NCBI GenBank assembly: GCA_903876045.1
Contig: CAIQYP010000251.1
Location: forward strand, 1 to 36,551
Direction: 5' to 3'
Length of the DNA: 36,551 bases
Source: an uncultured beta proteobacterium
GTDB taxonomy: Bacteria; Pseudomonadota; Gammaproteobacteria; Burkholderiales; Burkholderiaceae_C
Shown here: piece after piece, positions 16,403-25,764 of the stretch
How positions within the stretch are numbered: the stretch's first letter is position 1
Layout of the letters: each line of letters opens with the position of its first letter
Notes under the pieces: generated by a model
Told to the model about the DNA's origin: nothing
Seen by the model: the letters and a program-made list of their open reading frames with translations, nothing else
Databases searched by the model: none
Program-made: the position numbers and the translations under genes

Positions 16403-17338
16403 ATGAAACTAAAAAGCCGCGCCGCCTTGGGGCAAATCAGCGATATGGATTTGCGTCTGCTGCGGGTGTTTCGCACGGTGGTGGATTGTGGCGGTATGGC
16501 GGCGGCAGAACTGGAGCTGAACATCGGCACCTCCACGGTCAGCCGCCACATCAAGGACCTGGAAACGCGTCTGGGCTTGACGCTGTGCCGGCGCGGCCGT
16601 GCTGGTTTTGCACTCACGGCAGAGGGCGAACAAATCTACGCGCAGAGCGCGCAATTGCTCTCCGCCACGGAGGCCTTTCGCAGCGGGGTTGATGAAATCC
16701 ACCAGCGCATGGGTGGGCAGTTGCATGTGGCGGTGTTCGACAAGACCGCCAGCAACCCGGCTTGCCGCATCGCGCAGGCTATTCGCTCATTTACCGAACA
16801 GGCGCCGGATGTCAGCCTGAACCTGCATGTGTCCACTTTGAATGGCATCGAGCGCGGTGTGCTGGACGGTCAGTTCCAGATTGGCATCATCCCCGGCCAC
16901 CGCAATTCCGACACGCTGGAGTACACCCGTTTGTTTGACGAGTCCATGCTGCTGTACTGCGGCGTGGGTCACGATTTATTTCAGGCGGATGCGCCGGGGA
17001 TGGATTGGGACAGTCTGCGCAAACATGCCTTTGCCGGTCTGGGCTACCACTCGCCCAATATGGAAATCAGCCAGGCCCAGCGCATGGCACGCAGCGCTAC
17101 CGGGTTCGATCAGGAGTCGATCGCCACGCTGATCCTGTCTGGCAAGTTTCTGGGTTTCTTGCCGATTCACTATGCGCAAAGCTTTGCCGCGGCCGGTCAA
17201 ATGCGGGCGGTGCGGCCTGAGCTGTTTCACTATGCGTGCGATTTTTTCGGAATCGTCCGGCACTCGCCGCAGCCCTCACGGGCGACGCGGGCGTTTCAGG
17301 CATGCCTGGAGCAGGCGCATGCATCAGCGGCGCGTTGA
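16403..17338 (+). CDS. LysR-family regulator of the bauA-mmsA unit
   Basis: This is a 311-aa LysR-type transcription factor. The N-terminal winged HTH is 'MDLRLLRVFRTVVDCGGMAAAELELNIGTSTVSRHIKDLETRLGL' (res. about 15-60), followed by the effector domain from about residue 100 ('GQLHVAVFDKTASNPACRIAQAI'). The ATG at 16403 is listed; the internal ATG at 16445 (MDLRLLRVF) gives a more typical LysR N-terminus and could be the real start. It is divergent from bauA and shares a palindromic operator with it, so it probably activates the omega-amino acid pathway in response to beta-alanine or a related compound (inference). Confidence 0.9.
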   Translation: MKLKSRAALGQISDMDLRLLRVFRTVVDCGGMAAAELELNIGTSTVSRHIKDLETRLGLTLCRRGRAGFALTAEGEQIYAQSAQLLSATEAFRSGVDEIHQRMGGQLHVAVFDKTASNPACRIAQAIRSFTEQAPDVSLNLHVSTLNGIERGVLDGQFQIGIIPGHRNSDTLEYTRLFDESMLLYCGVGHDLFQADAPGMDWDSLRKHAFAGLGYHSPNMEISQAQRMARSATGFDQESIATLILSGKFLGFLPIHYAQSFAAAGQMRAVRPELFHYACDFFGIVRHSPQPSRATRAFQACLEQAHASAAR

Positions 17339-17374
17339 CTGGCCGTCAGCCTGCGGCCCTGTAGGCGCCACGGC

Positions 17375-18676
17375 TCAATAGCCGTAAAACTTGAAGTTCA
17401 TGTCCGGCTTGCTGCCGCTGATCAACTCAGCAACCGCCTTGCCGGACCCCGCACCATGGGTCCAGCCCAGCGTGCCGTGTCCGGCGTTCACCCACAGTTT
17501 TTGCACCTTGCTCTTGCCGATGTACGGGATGTTGGTGGGCGTGGCGGGGCGCAGGCCGGTCCAGAACTGCGGGTTGCCGCCTTCGGTTTCAAGACGTGTG
17601 TCGCAGACGCCGGGGAACACCGTCTCCACCCGTCGTGCCAGCATGTGGCAGCGCGCGCGGGACAGGCTGCTGTCCAGACCAGTATCGTAGCCGCCGACCT
17701 CAATCGTGCCCGCGATGCGCAATGTGTCGCCCAAGCGGCTCATGGCGCACTTCACCGAGTCATCGATGAAGCTGACCTGGGGTGCCAGTTCGGGTTTCAA
17801 TATTTTGAAGGTGGCGCTATAGCCCTTGCCGGGGTAAATCGGTAGGTTCACGCCGACGCTACGCAACAGCGGCGCTGTGTACGAGCCCATGGACAGCACG
17901 AACTGGTCGCTGTGCAGGGCGCTCACCTTGCCGCTGGCGCGGTCCTGAACGCTGACCGAATCCAGCGTTCCCATCCGTTGGTTGAGCGCCAGCACGTCGT
18001 GGTTCCATAGAAACTGCACGCCGCGCTCGGCGCAGCGCAATGCCAATTGCTGGGTGAATTCGCGCGCATCACCGCTCTCGTCGCTGGGGGTATACGTGCC
18101 GCCCACGATATGGTCGGCGTATTGTTTGAAGGCTGGCTCGATCTTTAGCAGTTCATCGCGGCTGACCACACGGCGCTCTACGCCGTACTTGGCCATCAGG
18201 GCGGCGGCACCTGCGGCTGCGTCAAAGGCTTTTTGATCGACGTAAAAGTGGGCAATGCCTTTTTCCAGCCGGTTGTATTCAATGCCGGTGGCGGTCACGA
18301 TGTCTTTCAGCGCGCTGTGGCTGTAGGAGCCCAGTGCAACGAGCTGCTGCACATTGCGCTCAAAGGCCTCATCGTTGCAGTTAGCCAGAAATTCCAGACC
18401 CCAGCGGTACTGGTGCCAGCCCTTGCCCAGAGGCATTTGGGGGCGAAATAGCAATGGGGCCTCTTTGCTGAACATCCATTTCAGCGCCTTCCAGGGCGCC
18501 TCTTTGTTGGCCCAGGGTTCGCAATAGCTGACCGAGATTTGTGCCGCGTTGGCAAAGCTGGTTTCCAAGGCAGCGTCGGGCTGCCGGTCCACCACGGTGA
18601 CCTCGTGCCCTCGCTCCGCCAAATGCCATGCGGTGCTCACGCCCATGATGCCCGCGCCTAAAACAAGTATTTTCAT
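17375..18676 (-). CDS. dadA: D-amino acid dehydrogenase small subunit
   Basis: This 433-aa FAD-dependent dehydrogenase oxidises D-alanine and other D-amino acids to keto acids, passing electrons to the respiratory chain at the inner membrane. It starts MKILVLGAGIMGVSTAWHLAERGHEVTVVDRQ, the FAD-binding GxGxxG motif at the very N-terminus. 'PIYPGKGYS' and the C-terminal 'LWVNAGHGTLGWTHGAGSG' are DadA signatures. The ORF track runs on to 18787, but the ATG at 18676 gives the family N-terminus and the usual length. An ArgP-like LysR gene is divergent, 77 bp away, and is the obvious candidate regulator. No alr/dadX racemase gene is adjacent. Confidence 0.95.
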   Translation of the reverse strand: MKILVLGAGIMGVSTAWHLAERGHEVTVVDRQPDAALETSFANAAQISVSYCEPWANKEAPWKALKWMFSKEAPLLFRPQMPLGKGWHQYRWGLEFLANCNDEAFERNVQQLVALGSYSHSALKDIVTATGIEYNRLEKGIAHFYVDQKAFDAAAGAAALMAKYGVERRVVSRDELLKIEPAFKQYADHIVGGTYTPSDESGDAREFTQQLALRCAERGVQFLWNHDVLALNQRMGTLDSVSVQDRASGKVSALHSDQFVLSMGSYTAPLLRSVGVNLPIYPGKGYSATFKILKPELAPQVSFIDDSVKCAMSRLGDTLRIAGTIEVGGYDTGLDSSLSRARCHMLARRVETVFPGVCDTRLETEGGNPQFWTGLRPATPTNIPYIGKSKVQKLWVNAGHGTLGWTHGAGSGKAVAELISGSKPDMNFKFYGY

Positions 18677-18753
18677 GGCGCCAGTGTCACTGAATTGCCT
18701 CAAATCAAGAACGTTCGGCGTGAAAGATTGCAAAACCATTAGCGCCGTTAATA

Positions 18754-19716
18754 ATGGGGGCCATGCGAACCTTTGATGCTGATGCACTGGAATGTCTGGC
18801 CGCCATCGTGGAAGAGGGAGGCTTTGAGCGCGCCGCTGTGCGGCTATCGGTTACACAGTCTGCCGTCTCGCAGCGCCTGCGCTCGCTCGAAGCCCAGGTC
18901 GGTACGGTGTTGCTGGTGCGAAGTCGGCCCATCCGCCCCACCACCGCCGGGCGGCTGCTGATCAAACATGCGGTGCAATTGCGCCTGCTGCGTTCCGATC
19001 TGGAAACCGACCTGCAGGACTTGACCCCAGGCGCCAAGACCCAGCGCGAGGAAGACCGGATATCGATTGCGATCAACGCCGACAGCATCGCCACTTGGGC
19101 TTTGCCTGCGCTTAGCACTTTGGTGAATGGTGGGCTGCCGTTGGAAATCATCACCGACGACCAGGACTTCACCCATGAGTGGTTGCGCGAAGGCCAAGTG
19201 CTGGGTTGCGTCACCACTCTCAAGTTGGCGCTGCGCGGATGCAAGGTCTTGGCCTTGGGAGACATGCATTATGTGGCGGTGGCCAGTAAGTCCTTTGTCG
19301 ATGCCCAATGCCCGCAAGGCCTTACACCCCACAATTTCCGCCAGATTCCCTTCATTGCCTTTAACCGTAAAGACGATATGCAGGCTGACTTTGTCGGCCG
19401 CGCCCTGGGTCTGCGGCGCGTCGCTTTGAGTCAGCGCTTTGTGCCCAGTTCGGAAGGCCAAGTGCACGCCGTGCAGGCGGGATGGGGTGCCAGCGTGGTG
19501 CCGCGGTTGTTGGTGAAAGACCAGATCGCCAGCGGCGAACTCGTCAATCTGACCCCTGATTTCAGCCTGCCGGTCAGCCTGTATTGGCATTGCTGGAATC
19601 TGGATTCAGAGGTGATTGATCGCCTGACACAGGCCTTGGCCGAAGGTGCTGCACAGGCCCTGAAAGCCGCAGTAAAACCGGTGAGTCACAAAATAACCCC
19701 ACAAGCCACAAAATGA
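18754..19716 (+). CDS. ArgP/LysG-type LysR regulator
   Basis: This 320-aa LysR protein of the ArgP (IciA) subgroup has an HTH 'FERAAVRLSVTQSAVSQRLRSLEAQVGTVLLVRS', nearly the E. coli ArgP pattern (FERAA...ITQSAVSQRI). It is followed by 'RPTTAGRLL' and the effector-domain segment 'ISIAINADSIATWALPAL', close to ArgP 'LSLAVNADSLATWLLPAL'. ArgP proteins sense lysine and arginine and control amino-acid export (argO) and metabolism. Here the gene diverges from dadA and is followed by a TetR gene 22 nt away. No lysE/argO exporter is in view, so the target may be dadA. An ATG at 18763 (MRTFDADALE) is an alternative start. Confidence 0.92.
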   Translation: MGAMRTFDADALECLAAIVEEGGFERAAVRLSVTQSAVSQRLRSLEAQVGTVLLVRSRPIRPTTAGRLLIKHAVQLRLLRSDLETDLQDLTPGAKTQREEDRISIAINADSIATWALPALSTLVNGGLPLEIITDDQDFTHEWLREGQVLGCVTTLKLALRGCKVLALGDMHYVAVASKSFVDAQCPQGLTPHNFRQIPFIAFNRKDDMQADFVGRALGLRRVALSQRFVPSSEGQVHAVQAGWGASVVPRLLVKDQIASGELVNLTPDFSLPVSLYWHCWNLDSEVIDRLTQALAEGAAQALKAAVKPVSHKITPQATK

Positions 19717-19738
19717 CGCAGATGGCTAAACTTCCGGC

Positions 19739-20362
19739 ATGAAATCCAGCAACGTCGTCAAGGTGTCCTTTAAGGAGCAGATGCTGCAGGCGCGTGAGGA
19801 CGCCATCATCCGCACCGTCAATTTACTTTTGGCGGAAAAAGGCTTTGAAGCCATGACCGTGGACGAGGTAGCCGCCTCTGTCGGTATTGCCAAAGCCAGC
19901 CTCTACAAGCACTTTCCCAGTAAGGAAGACCTGGCCGCGGCCGCCATGGTCAGCGTGATGCGTCGGGCCCAGGACTTTATTGCCACCTTGCCCGCTGACG
20001 TCGCGCCGGTCGATAAGTTACGTGCCGTAGTGCGCTGGACCTTGGAGGTGAAACTCGCCGGCGAAATGCCTTCGCTGCCTAGCCAAAACTCGAAGTTGCG
20101 CGCGGCGCTAATCAGCAACCGCAATTACATGGACGGCCTGATGGAGGTGAGCGATGCGCTGGGCAGTTGGATTGAAGCAGCCCAAGCCCAAGGGGCGATC
20201 AGCGCCGGTATCCCTGCCATCGCCATTCTGTACACCGTCTATGCACGCGCGTGTGATCCGGTGTTGGAGTTCTTGAAGATGGGCGGCCAGCACAGTGATA
20301 TGCAAATCATCGAGTTGGTGATGAGCACCTGCTTTGATGGGCTCAATGCCCGCCCCGACTAA
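19739..20362 (+). CDS. TetR/AcrR-family regulator
   Basis: This 207-aa transcription factor has an N-terminal HTH: 'REDAIIRTVNLLLAEKGFEAMTVDEVAASVGIAKASLYKHFPSKEDLAAAAM' (res. about 18-70), the TetR_N signature. The all-helical C-terminal ligand and dimer domain is not recognisable as a specific subgroup. It lies 22 nt downstream of the ArgP-like gene on the same strand and probably shares its transcript. It converges on the metallophosphoesterase gene (9 bp apart). The target and ligand are unknown. No efflux genes are nearby. Confidence 0.92.
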   Translation: MKSSNVVKVSFKEQMLQAREDAIIRTVNLLLAEKGFEAMTVDEVAASVGIAKASLYKHFPSKEDLAAAAMVSVMRRAQDFIATLPADVAPVDKLRAVVRWTLEVKLAGEMPSLPSQNSKLRAALISNRNYMDGLMEVSDALGSWIEAAQAQGAISAGIPAIAILYTVYARACDPVLEFLKMGGQHSDMQIIELVMSTCFDGLNARPD

Positions 20363-20371
20363 GTCGCCCGC

Positions 20372-21163
20372 TCAGATTTCGATGCAGGTCGCTGGCTGGA
20401 AGTGCGCTTGCTCATTCTTGCGCGCATATCCCAACGGATTCGCCACCACCCGACAGCCCTCAGCCAGATAGTCAGACGGCGCGTGTAAATGTCCGTGCAA
20501 CCAGAGTTGGGCTTGAGGCAACAAAGCGTCCAGTGCATTGCAAAAGCCTGCTGTGCCGGGCGTGAGTCCGTAGCGCGGGTCAGTGCTCTTAAGGCTGGGT
20601 GCAAAGTGGGTCACCACGACGGTTCCGCCATCAAAAGGCTTGGCCAGTTCGGCCTGCAGCCACTCCTGACACACCAAACCTTGCTCGCGCAGCTGCTCGG
20701 CCAGGAAAGGTTCGCCTTGTCGCGTGGTGCCGGTCTTCTTCAAGTAGTAGTTGGCGGCACGAAAGGCCTTTTCTGGCGCGTTCAGTGCGGCAAAGTCGCT
20801 CCACAGCGTGGTGCCGACAAAGCGCAGGCGTCGGCCGTGTCGATCGGTCCATGGCGACACAAAGGTTTCGCGTTCCAGCCAGATCATGCCGAGGCGCTCG
20901 CAGGTTTCGCGCAATCGTGCGTGGGCAACATCGAAGTCCAGCATGTCGTATTCATGGTTGCCGGGGACAAAAATGACAGGCGTGGGCCAGCCCGTCAGTG
21001 GCGAAAACGGACGCAGACCGAAGTCGTCGTCTGCCATCTGGTGGCCAGGCTGGTACGAGCCGATGTCGCCGGCCAATACCAGCACATCCGATCCCGGTGC
21101 CGGAGTGGGCTGCCAGTTCGGATGCGTTTCCAGATGCAGATCGCTCAGCAGTTGAATTTTCAT
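20372..21163 (-). CDS. Calcineurin-like metallophosphoesterase
   Basis: This 263-aa enzyme has the full metallophosphoesterase motif set: MKIQLLSDLHLE (D-x-H), 'VLVLAGDIGSY' (GD), 'VIFVPGNHEYD' (GNHE), 'VVVTHFAPS' (H) and 'LWLHGHLHAPSDY' (GHxH). These bind two metal ions and hydrolyse phosphoesters; the substrate is unknown. The ORF track starts at 21247, but the ATG at 21163 gives the family start and overlaps the upstream LysR stop in an ATGA, indicating coupled translation. The close tie to a LysR gene is unusual for this type of enzyme and suggests a shared function. Confidence 0.92.
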   Translation of the reverse strand: MKIQLLSDLHLETHPNWQPTPAPGSDVLVLAGDIGSYQPGHQMADDDFGLRPFSPLTGWPTPVIFVPGNHEYDMLDFDVAHARLRETCERLGMIWLERETFVSPWTDRHGRRLRFVGTTLWSDFAALNAPEKAFRAANYYLKKTGTTRQGEPFLAEQLREQGLVCQEWLQAELAKPFDGGTVVVTHFAPSLKSTDPRYGLTPGTAGFCNALDALLPQAQLWLHGHLHAPSDYLAEGCRVVANPLGYARKNEQAHFQPATCIEI

Positions 21164-22125
21164 GCGGGAAACGCTTTGTTTGCCAGTGCCTGCACCTTGG
21201 CGCGTAACCACGCGTGGGCGCTGGAGCCGTCCTGACGCTGGTGCCACAGTGCGTCCACATGAACCACAGGGACGTCAAACGGCAACTCACGTTGCAGCAA
21301 TTGGTCGGCAAAGCCGGTCACATTGATAAAGTGGCGCGGCAGCACCGTCAGCAAGTCAGAGTTGGCGACCACCTTGCCAGCGGTGAAGAACTGGTTCACG
21401 GTCAGCACCACGCGACGCGTGCGCCCGACCAGTGCCAGGGCCTCGTCGACGAAGCCAAAGGCACGTCCGGAAAAGCTCACCAACATATGGCGCGCACTGC
21501 AGTAGCGGTTGAGTGTTAAGGGGCCCGTGGCAAAAGGATGCCCCTGGCGCATTACGCACACATATTCGCCTTGAAACAGGCGGTGGTGCAAAAAGGCCAC
21601 CGATTCACCCACCTGCGCACGTGCGCTCAGGTCAGCCAAGGCAGCCGGAAAGTGGCCTATGGCCAGATCGGCTTGCCCTTCGTCCAGCAGTTTGCGCGGG
21701 TCGCGTGTGGTCAAGGGAACGATGCGCAGGCTGACTCCCGGCGCCTCTTCGCCCATGACAGCCACCAGACCTGGCATAAGTTCCGCTGCAGTGGCATCTG
21801 CCATGGCCAGCACAAAGGCGTTGTCAGCAGTAGCCGGCTTGAATACGCTGGGTGCCAGCGCGGCTTGTAAGCCCCCTAGCGCCTCGCGCACCCCGGGCCA
21901 AAGCTCCAGTCCTCTCGCGGTGGGCTCCAGGCCACGGCCTTTGCGTACCAACAGTTCATCACCCAATGCCTCACGTAAACGGCGCAAGGCATTGCTAACG
22001 GCGGGCTGTGTCAGAGAGAGATGTTTGGCGGCTTTGGTCAGGCTGCGCTCGGCCATCACTTCATCAAAAACCTTGAGCAGGTTGAGATCAAAAGTGCGCA
22101 GATTAAAACTGGACGTGGCGTTCAT
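21160..22125 (-). CDS. LysR-family regulator (NodD-like)
   Basis: This 321-aa LysR protein has an HTH 'FDLNLLKVFDEVMAERSLTKAAKHLSLTQPAVSNALRRLREALGDELLVRKGRGLEPT', with the NodD/LeuO-like 'FDLNLL' start. The effector domain starts at about residue 95 ('NAFVLAMADATAAELMPGLVAVM'). The stop overlaps the metallophosphoesterase start by 4 nt. A perfect palindrome lies 3 bp before the start codon, so autoregulation is likely. The divergent small membrane protein gene, 75 bp away, may be a second target. Confidence 0.93.
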   Translation of the reverse strand: MNATSSFNLRTFDLNLLKVFDEVMAERSLTKAAKHLSLTQPAVSNALRRLREALGDELLVRKGRGLEPTARGLELWPGVREALGGLQAALAPSVFKPATADNAFVLAMADATAAELMPGLVAVMGEEAPGVSLRIVPLTTRDPRKLLDEGQADLAIGHFPAALADLSARAQVGESVAFLHHRLFQGEYVCVMRQGHPFATGPLTLNRYCSARHMLVSFSGRAFGFVDEALALVGRTRRVVLTVNQFFTAGKVVANSDLLTVLPRHFINVTGFADQLLQRELPFDVPVVHVDALWHQRQDGSSAHAWLRAKVQALANKAFPA

Positions 22126-22127
22126 CC

Positions 22128-22142
22128 ATTCATTATATGAAT
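22128..22142. promoter_or_regulatory. Palindromic operator at the LysR start
   Basis: ATTCAT-TAT-ATGAAT is a perfect inverted repeat containing a T-N11-A core, the usual LysR recognition pattern. It begins 3 bp upstream of the LysR start codon and lies in the shared divergent region. It would suit repression of the regulator's own gene. Confidence 0.55.
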
Positions 22143-22199
22143 AGATAAGATCACCAACCGAAAGTAGACTGGTACTAGTAGTAACCCTATGATAACCCC

Positions 22200-22661
22200 A
22201 TGTCTACATTTAACACGCTCTCTTTCAATCTCTCGCGGGAGTTTGCAATGGCACGCTTCGCTGAACCCCATTTGGCTTCTCCCTCGCACGACCAAGTCAA
22301 TACTAGCCCGCTGTTGATTGGCAACATGGGTTCTGCCCTCGACGGCTCCCGCGCCTTGGCGGGCATGTTGCTGGCCGTCGTGATGGCCGCACTGCTGGTA
22401 GTGGCTGATCAGGTTATTGAAACTTGGACCGATGGTCATTTGTTGGCTGGTTGGGTTGCGTTATGGACCGTGGCTTTTGCGGCTTTAGCCTTGCTGGCGC
22501 CGCCCTTGCGTCACGTAGCGGTTTTCACCGCTGGTGGTTTGGGTCGTCGCCTGCAGACTTGGCGCATGGCCCGCGAGGAATCCCGCATGTGGGAAATGGC
22601 CAGCCATGATCCGCGCGTGGTGGAAGAAATTCGCGCGGCGATGTCGCGCTACGCAACCTAA
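22200..22661 (+). CDS. Small inner-membrane protein, unknown
   Basis: This 153-aa protein has two strong transmembrane helices (ALAGMLLAVVMAALLVVADQVI and HLLAGWVALWTVAFAALALLAPPL), a further short hydrophobic turn, and a charged C-terminal cytoplasmic tail with Trp/Met/Glu/Arg-rich helices ('RMAREESRMWEMASHDPRVVEEIRAAMSRYAT'). The start at 22200 is divergent from the LysR gene; an alternative Met is at residue 17 (22248), preceded by a CGGGAG-like site, and may be the real start. It ends just before a perfect terminator. I recognise no family with certainty. Confidence 0.7.
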   Translation: MSTFNTLSFNLSREFAMARFAEPHLASPSHDQVNTSPLLIGNMGSALDGSRALAGMLLAVVMAALLVVADQVIETWTDGHLLAGWVALWTVAFAALALLAPPLRHVAVFTAGGLGRRLQTWRMAREESRMWEMASHDPRVVEEIRAAMSRYAT

Positions 22662-22680
22662 GTAAAAGGTTTCAAACCAA

Positions 22681-22712
22681 AAAGAAAGCCACCGCATGCG
22701 GTGGCTTTCTTT
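22681..22712. terminator. Bidirectional intrinsic terminator
   Basis: A perfect 32-nt palindrome: AAAGAAAGCCACCGC, an AT/GC centre, and its exact complement ending GGTGGCTTTCTTT. A GC-rich stem flanked by A and T runs makes it work on both strands, for the small membrane gene (+) and pckG (-). Confidence 0.9.
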
Positions 22713-22752
22713 ATAGAGGCACCCTCCTGGGGTGCCTTCTTCTTGTGCTGGT

Positions 22753-24636
22753 TCAGGCTGTCAGGCGTTGTTCCAGCTTTGCTTTCGTCTCTTCGAGTTC
22801 CTTGGGCAAATGGTAGGCGAGTTGCGAGAACAACTCAGTGTGGAGGGCAAATTCCTGTTTCCAGGCATCCTTGTTCAGGCTGGTGACGGAGTCGAACTGC
22901 GCAGCGCTGAAGTCCAGACCCTTCCAGGTGATTTCTGCATAGGCCGGGGCGATGCCAAAGCCGGTTTCCACGCCAGGGGTCGTACCTTCCAGACGATCAA
23001 TCATCCACTTCAGCACGCGCATGTTTTCACCGTAACCGGGCCAAACAAACTTGCCGTCGTCACCCTTGCGGAACCAGTTCACACAGAAGATCTTGGGCAA
23101 TGTGTGACCGGATTCTTCGAGCTTGTGCTCCATGTCCAGCCAATGCTGAAAATAGTCGCTCATGTTGTAGCCGCAAAAGGGCAGCATGGCGAAGGGGTCG
23201 CGGCGTACTACACCCATTTGGCCCACAGCAGCAGCGGTGGTTTCCGAGCCCATGGTGGCTGCCATATAGACGCCTTCGACCCAGTTGCGGGCCTCGGTTA
23301 CCAAGGGCACGGTAGTCGAGCGACGGCCGCCAAAGATAAAGGCGTCAATGGCTACACCGCCAGCATCGTTCCACTGGGCGTCAAGCGCCGGGTTATTGGT
23401 GGCAGTAACGGTGAAGCGGGCATTTGGATGCGCAGCTTTGGCTCCTGTTTCCTTAGCAATGGCCGGTGTCCAGTCTTTGCCCTGCCAGTCAATCAGGTGC
23501 GCGGGAACTGTGCCAGTGTCTTTTTCCATTCCTTCCCACCAGATATCGCCGTCATCGGTCAGCGCGACATTGGTGAAGATCACGTCTTTGTCCAGGCTGG
23601 CCATGCAGTTGGGGTTAGTGTGGAAGTTGGTACCTGGAGCAACGCCAAAGTAGCCAGCCTCTGGATTGATGGCGTAGAGCTTGCCATCGGTATGTGGTTT
23701 GATCCAGGCGATGTCGTCACCAATGGTGGTGACTTTCCAGCCGTCAAAGCCTTCGGGCGGAACCAGCATGGAGAAATTGGTCTTGCCACAGGCGCTGGGG
23801 AAAGCCGCTGCAACGTGGTACTTCTTGCCCTGTGGATTGGTCACACCCAGAATCAGCATGTGCTCAGCCAGCCAGCCTTGATCACGACCCATGTTCGATG
23901 CAATGCGCAGCGCAAAGCACTTCTTGCCTAGCAAGGCGTTGCCGCCGTAGCCTGAGCCATGCGACCAGATTTCGCGAGTTTCGGGGTAATGCACGATGTA
24001 CTTGGTTGGGCTGCAGGGCCACTGCACATCGGCTTGGCCAGCCTCCAGAGGCGCACCGACGGTGTGCACGCAGGGCACAAACGCGCCATCCACACCCAGC
24101 ACATCGTAAACGGCCTTGCCCATGCGGGTCATGATGCGCTGGTTTACCGCCACATAGGCGCTGTCGGAGAGTTCAATGCCAATGTGGGCGATATGCGAGC
24201 CCAGTGGGCCCATGGAGAAGGGCACCACATACATGGTGCGGCCTTTCATGCAGCCGTCGAACAGGGCTTTCTTGCCATCCTTGCCGGTTTGCAACAACGC
24301 GCGCATCTCGGACGGTTCCATCCAGTTGTTGGTCGGGCCGGCGTTTTCTTTCTTGGCGCTGCAAATAAAGGTTCTGTCTTCCACGCGGGCCACGTCGCTG
24401 GGGTCGGAGCAAGCCAGGAAACTGTTGGGGCGTTTGGCGGGATTGAGACGCTTGAAGGTGCCGGCAACTACCAGTTGTTGGCACAGGCGCTGATACTCTT
24501 CTTCAGAGCCGTCGCACCAGTAGACATGAGCAGGCTTGCAAAGTGCGGCCATTTCGGCGACCCAAGCGATAAGGCGTGCATTCTTGACGTAGCTGGGAGC
24601 ATCCAGCGTCAGTCCTTGCATACGGGGTGAATTCAT
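22753..24636 (-). CDS. pckG: Phosphoenolpyruvate carboxykinase (GTP)
   Basis: This 627-aa enzyme converts oxaloacetate and GTP to PEP, CO2 and GDP in gluconeogenesis. The kinase P-loop and PEPCK signature '[13 protein letters not shown]' is present. Other GTP-type signatures are '[12 protein letters not shown]', '[17 protein letters not shown]', the Mg-binding 'IGDDIAWI' and '[25 protein letters not shown]'. The length is normal for the GTP family. It starts at the ATG at 24636. It is monocistronic, ending at a strong bidirectional terminator. About 200 bp upstream separate it from the glutathione peroxidase stop, so its promoter lies there. Confidence 0.98.
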   Translation of the reverse strand: MNSPRMQGLTLDAPSYVKNARLIAWVAEMAALCKPAHVYWCDGSEEEYQRLCQQLVVAGTFKRLNPAKRPNSFLACSDPSDVARVEDRTFICSAKKENAGPTNNWMEPSEMRALLQTGKDGKKALFDGCMKGRTMYVVPFSMGPLGSHIAHIGIELSDSAYVAVNQRIMTRMGKAVYDVLGVDGAFVPCVHTVGAPLEAGQADVQWPCSPTKYIVHYPETREIWSHGSGYGGNALLGKKCFALRIASNMGRDQGWLAEHMLILGVTNPQGKKYHVAAAFPSACGKTNFSMLVPPEGFDGWKVTTIGDDIAWIKPHTDGKLYAINPEAGYFGVAPGTNFHTNPNCMASLDKDVIFTNVALTDDGDIWWEGMEKDTGTVPAHLIDWQGKDWTPAIAKETGAKAAHPNARFTVTATNNPALDAQWNDAGGVAIDAFIFGGRRSTTVPLVTEARNWVEGVYMAATMGSETTAAAVGQMGVVRRDPFAMLPFCGYNMSDYFQHWLDMEHKLEESGHTLPKIFCVNWFRKGDDGKFVWPGYGENMRVLKWMIDRLEGTTPGVETGFGIAPAYAEITWKGLDFSAAQFDSVTSLNKDAWKQEFALHTELFSQLAYHLPKELEETKAKLEQRLTA

Positions 24637-24836
24637 GAAAAAACTCCTAGTTTGAAAATCGTCTTTTCAAAGCAAGCAGCGGATCACTTTGAAAAGGCGA
24701 CTCCCACATACGCCAAAAGAAGGCGGCGATTTGGGCTGGTCGTCAATTCTATGAACCGGTACCGGAGTTACCAAGCAATTGCATGGGAATGTTATGCAAA
24801 AAATGCATTGCGATATGCGGAGTTTTTAGCGTGAGG

Positions 24837-25430
24837 TCAATTGACGTTCAAGGCGCGATCAATGTCGGTCAGGAGTTTTGTGTCCTGCGGGCTGACCGCA
24901 CTTGCGTAGCTGGAGATCACCTTGCCGTCTCGACCAATCAGGTATTTGTGGAAATTCCACTGAGGTGTCTTGCCCGTGGTTTGCCCCAACTCACGGTATA
25001 GCGGGTTCGCGCCAGACCCGCTGACTGCAGACTTTTCAAACATAGGAAACTTCACGCCGTACGTGTTGGCGCAGAAGTCCGCAATCTGTTTGCTGCTGCC
25101 CGGCTCCTGTCGTCCAAAGTCATTGGAGGGGAAGCCCAGAACCACAAATCCTTTTTCCTTGCGCTCGGCATGCAGTTTCTCCAGTCCTTCGTACTGAGAG
25201 GTGAAGCCACAGTAGCTGGCAGTGTTAACAACGAGGAGCACACGGCCTGCGTATTGGCAAAGGTCTTGCGGCGCATCGTCTTGCAGGCGATTAAAGGTTT
25301 TGTGGAGCAGGTTGCTGCAGGCTGGTGCAGTGGGCGTTACCAATGCCTGGGATAGCGCACTGGCGCAAAGAACCAGCATAGAAGCACCAATCGCAAACTT
25401 GGCAGACAAGAAATATCTAGGAACTTTCAT
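24837..25430 (-). CDS. Exported glutathione peroxidase-family protein
   Basis: This 197-aa thiol peroxidase has an N-terminal signal peptide (KFAIGASMLVLCASALSQA). The GPx signature 'VNTASYCGFTSQYEGLEKLH' carries the peroxidatic Cys. 'GFPSNDFGRQEPGS' supplies Gln and 'QWNFHKYLIGRDG' the Trp-Asn pair, completing the catalytic set. It uses Cys, not selenocysteine. The ORF track extends to 25526, but the ATG at 25430 has AGGTGG upstream and a proper signal peptide. It probably reduces peroxides in the periplasm with a thioredoxin-like or thiol partner. It stands alone. Confidence 0.9.
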   Translation of the reverse strand: MKVPRYFLSAKFAIGASMLVLCASALSQALVTPTAPACSNLLHKTFNRLQDDAPQDLCQYAGRVLLVVNTASYCGFTSQYEGLEKLHAERKEKGFVVLGFPSNDFGRQEPGSSKQIADFCANTYGVKFPMFEKSAVSGSGANPLYRELGQTTGKTPQWNFHKYLIGRDGKVISSYASAVSPQDTKLLTDIDRALNVN

Positions 25431-25764
25431 AAGCCACCTTTTCAGGAAAAACAACACGTCAGGTGCCAACGGCGCATAAAAGCAAGAAGGTGCCTTTAAG
25501 GGCCGCTGTTCCTGTGGAAAACGCAACGGATAAAAACATTAGGCCATGGAAATGGCGAAGCAGGCGGGCATGAAAATTAACCCTGACTTGGAGAGTGGAA
25601 ACACCAGAAGTCCTGAGCTTGCGTTGACCATAGTGCCAACTGCAGCGTTGAACGCTAGATGAGTTCGAAGCCCAAATTCAACTTTGTAAGTTAAGGTAAA
25701 CCGCCGCTGTTTTCCAACCCGGTGTCAACCGATTACTTGCGTGGTGCGTCAATAGCACTAGGGA
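25431..25764. other. Intergenic region without a recognised gene
   Basis: 334 bp between the glutathione peroxidase start and the next plus-strand ORF. It should hold promoters for both divergent genes. I see no convincing RNA gene, repeat or strong sigma-70 promoter. Confidence 0.5.

Noticed and set aside
22732-23931. 399-aa plus-strand ORF opposite pckG
   Set aside because: Antisense shadow of pckG; no recognisable domain.
24652-24834. 60-aa ORF between pckG and glutathione peroxidase
   Set aside because: TTG start without RBS, no family pattern beyond a vague toxin-like N-terminus; the region more likely holds the pckG promoter.
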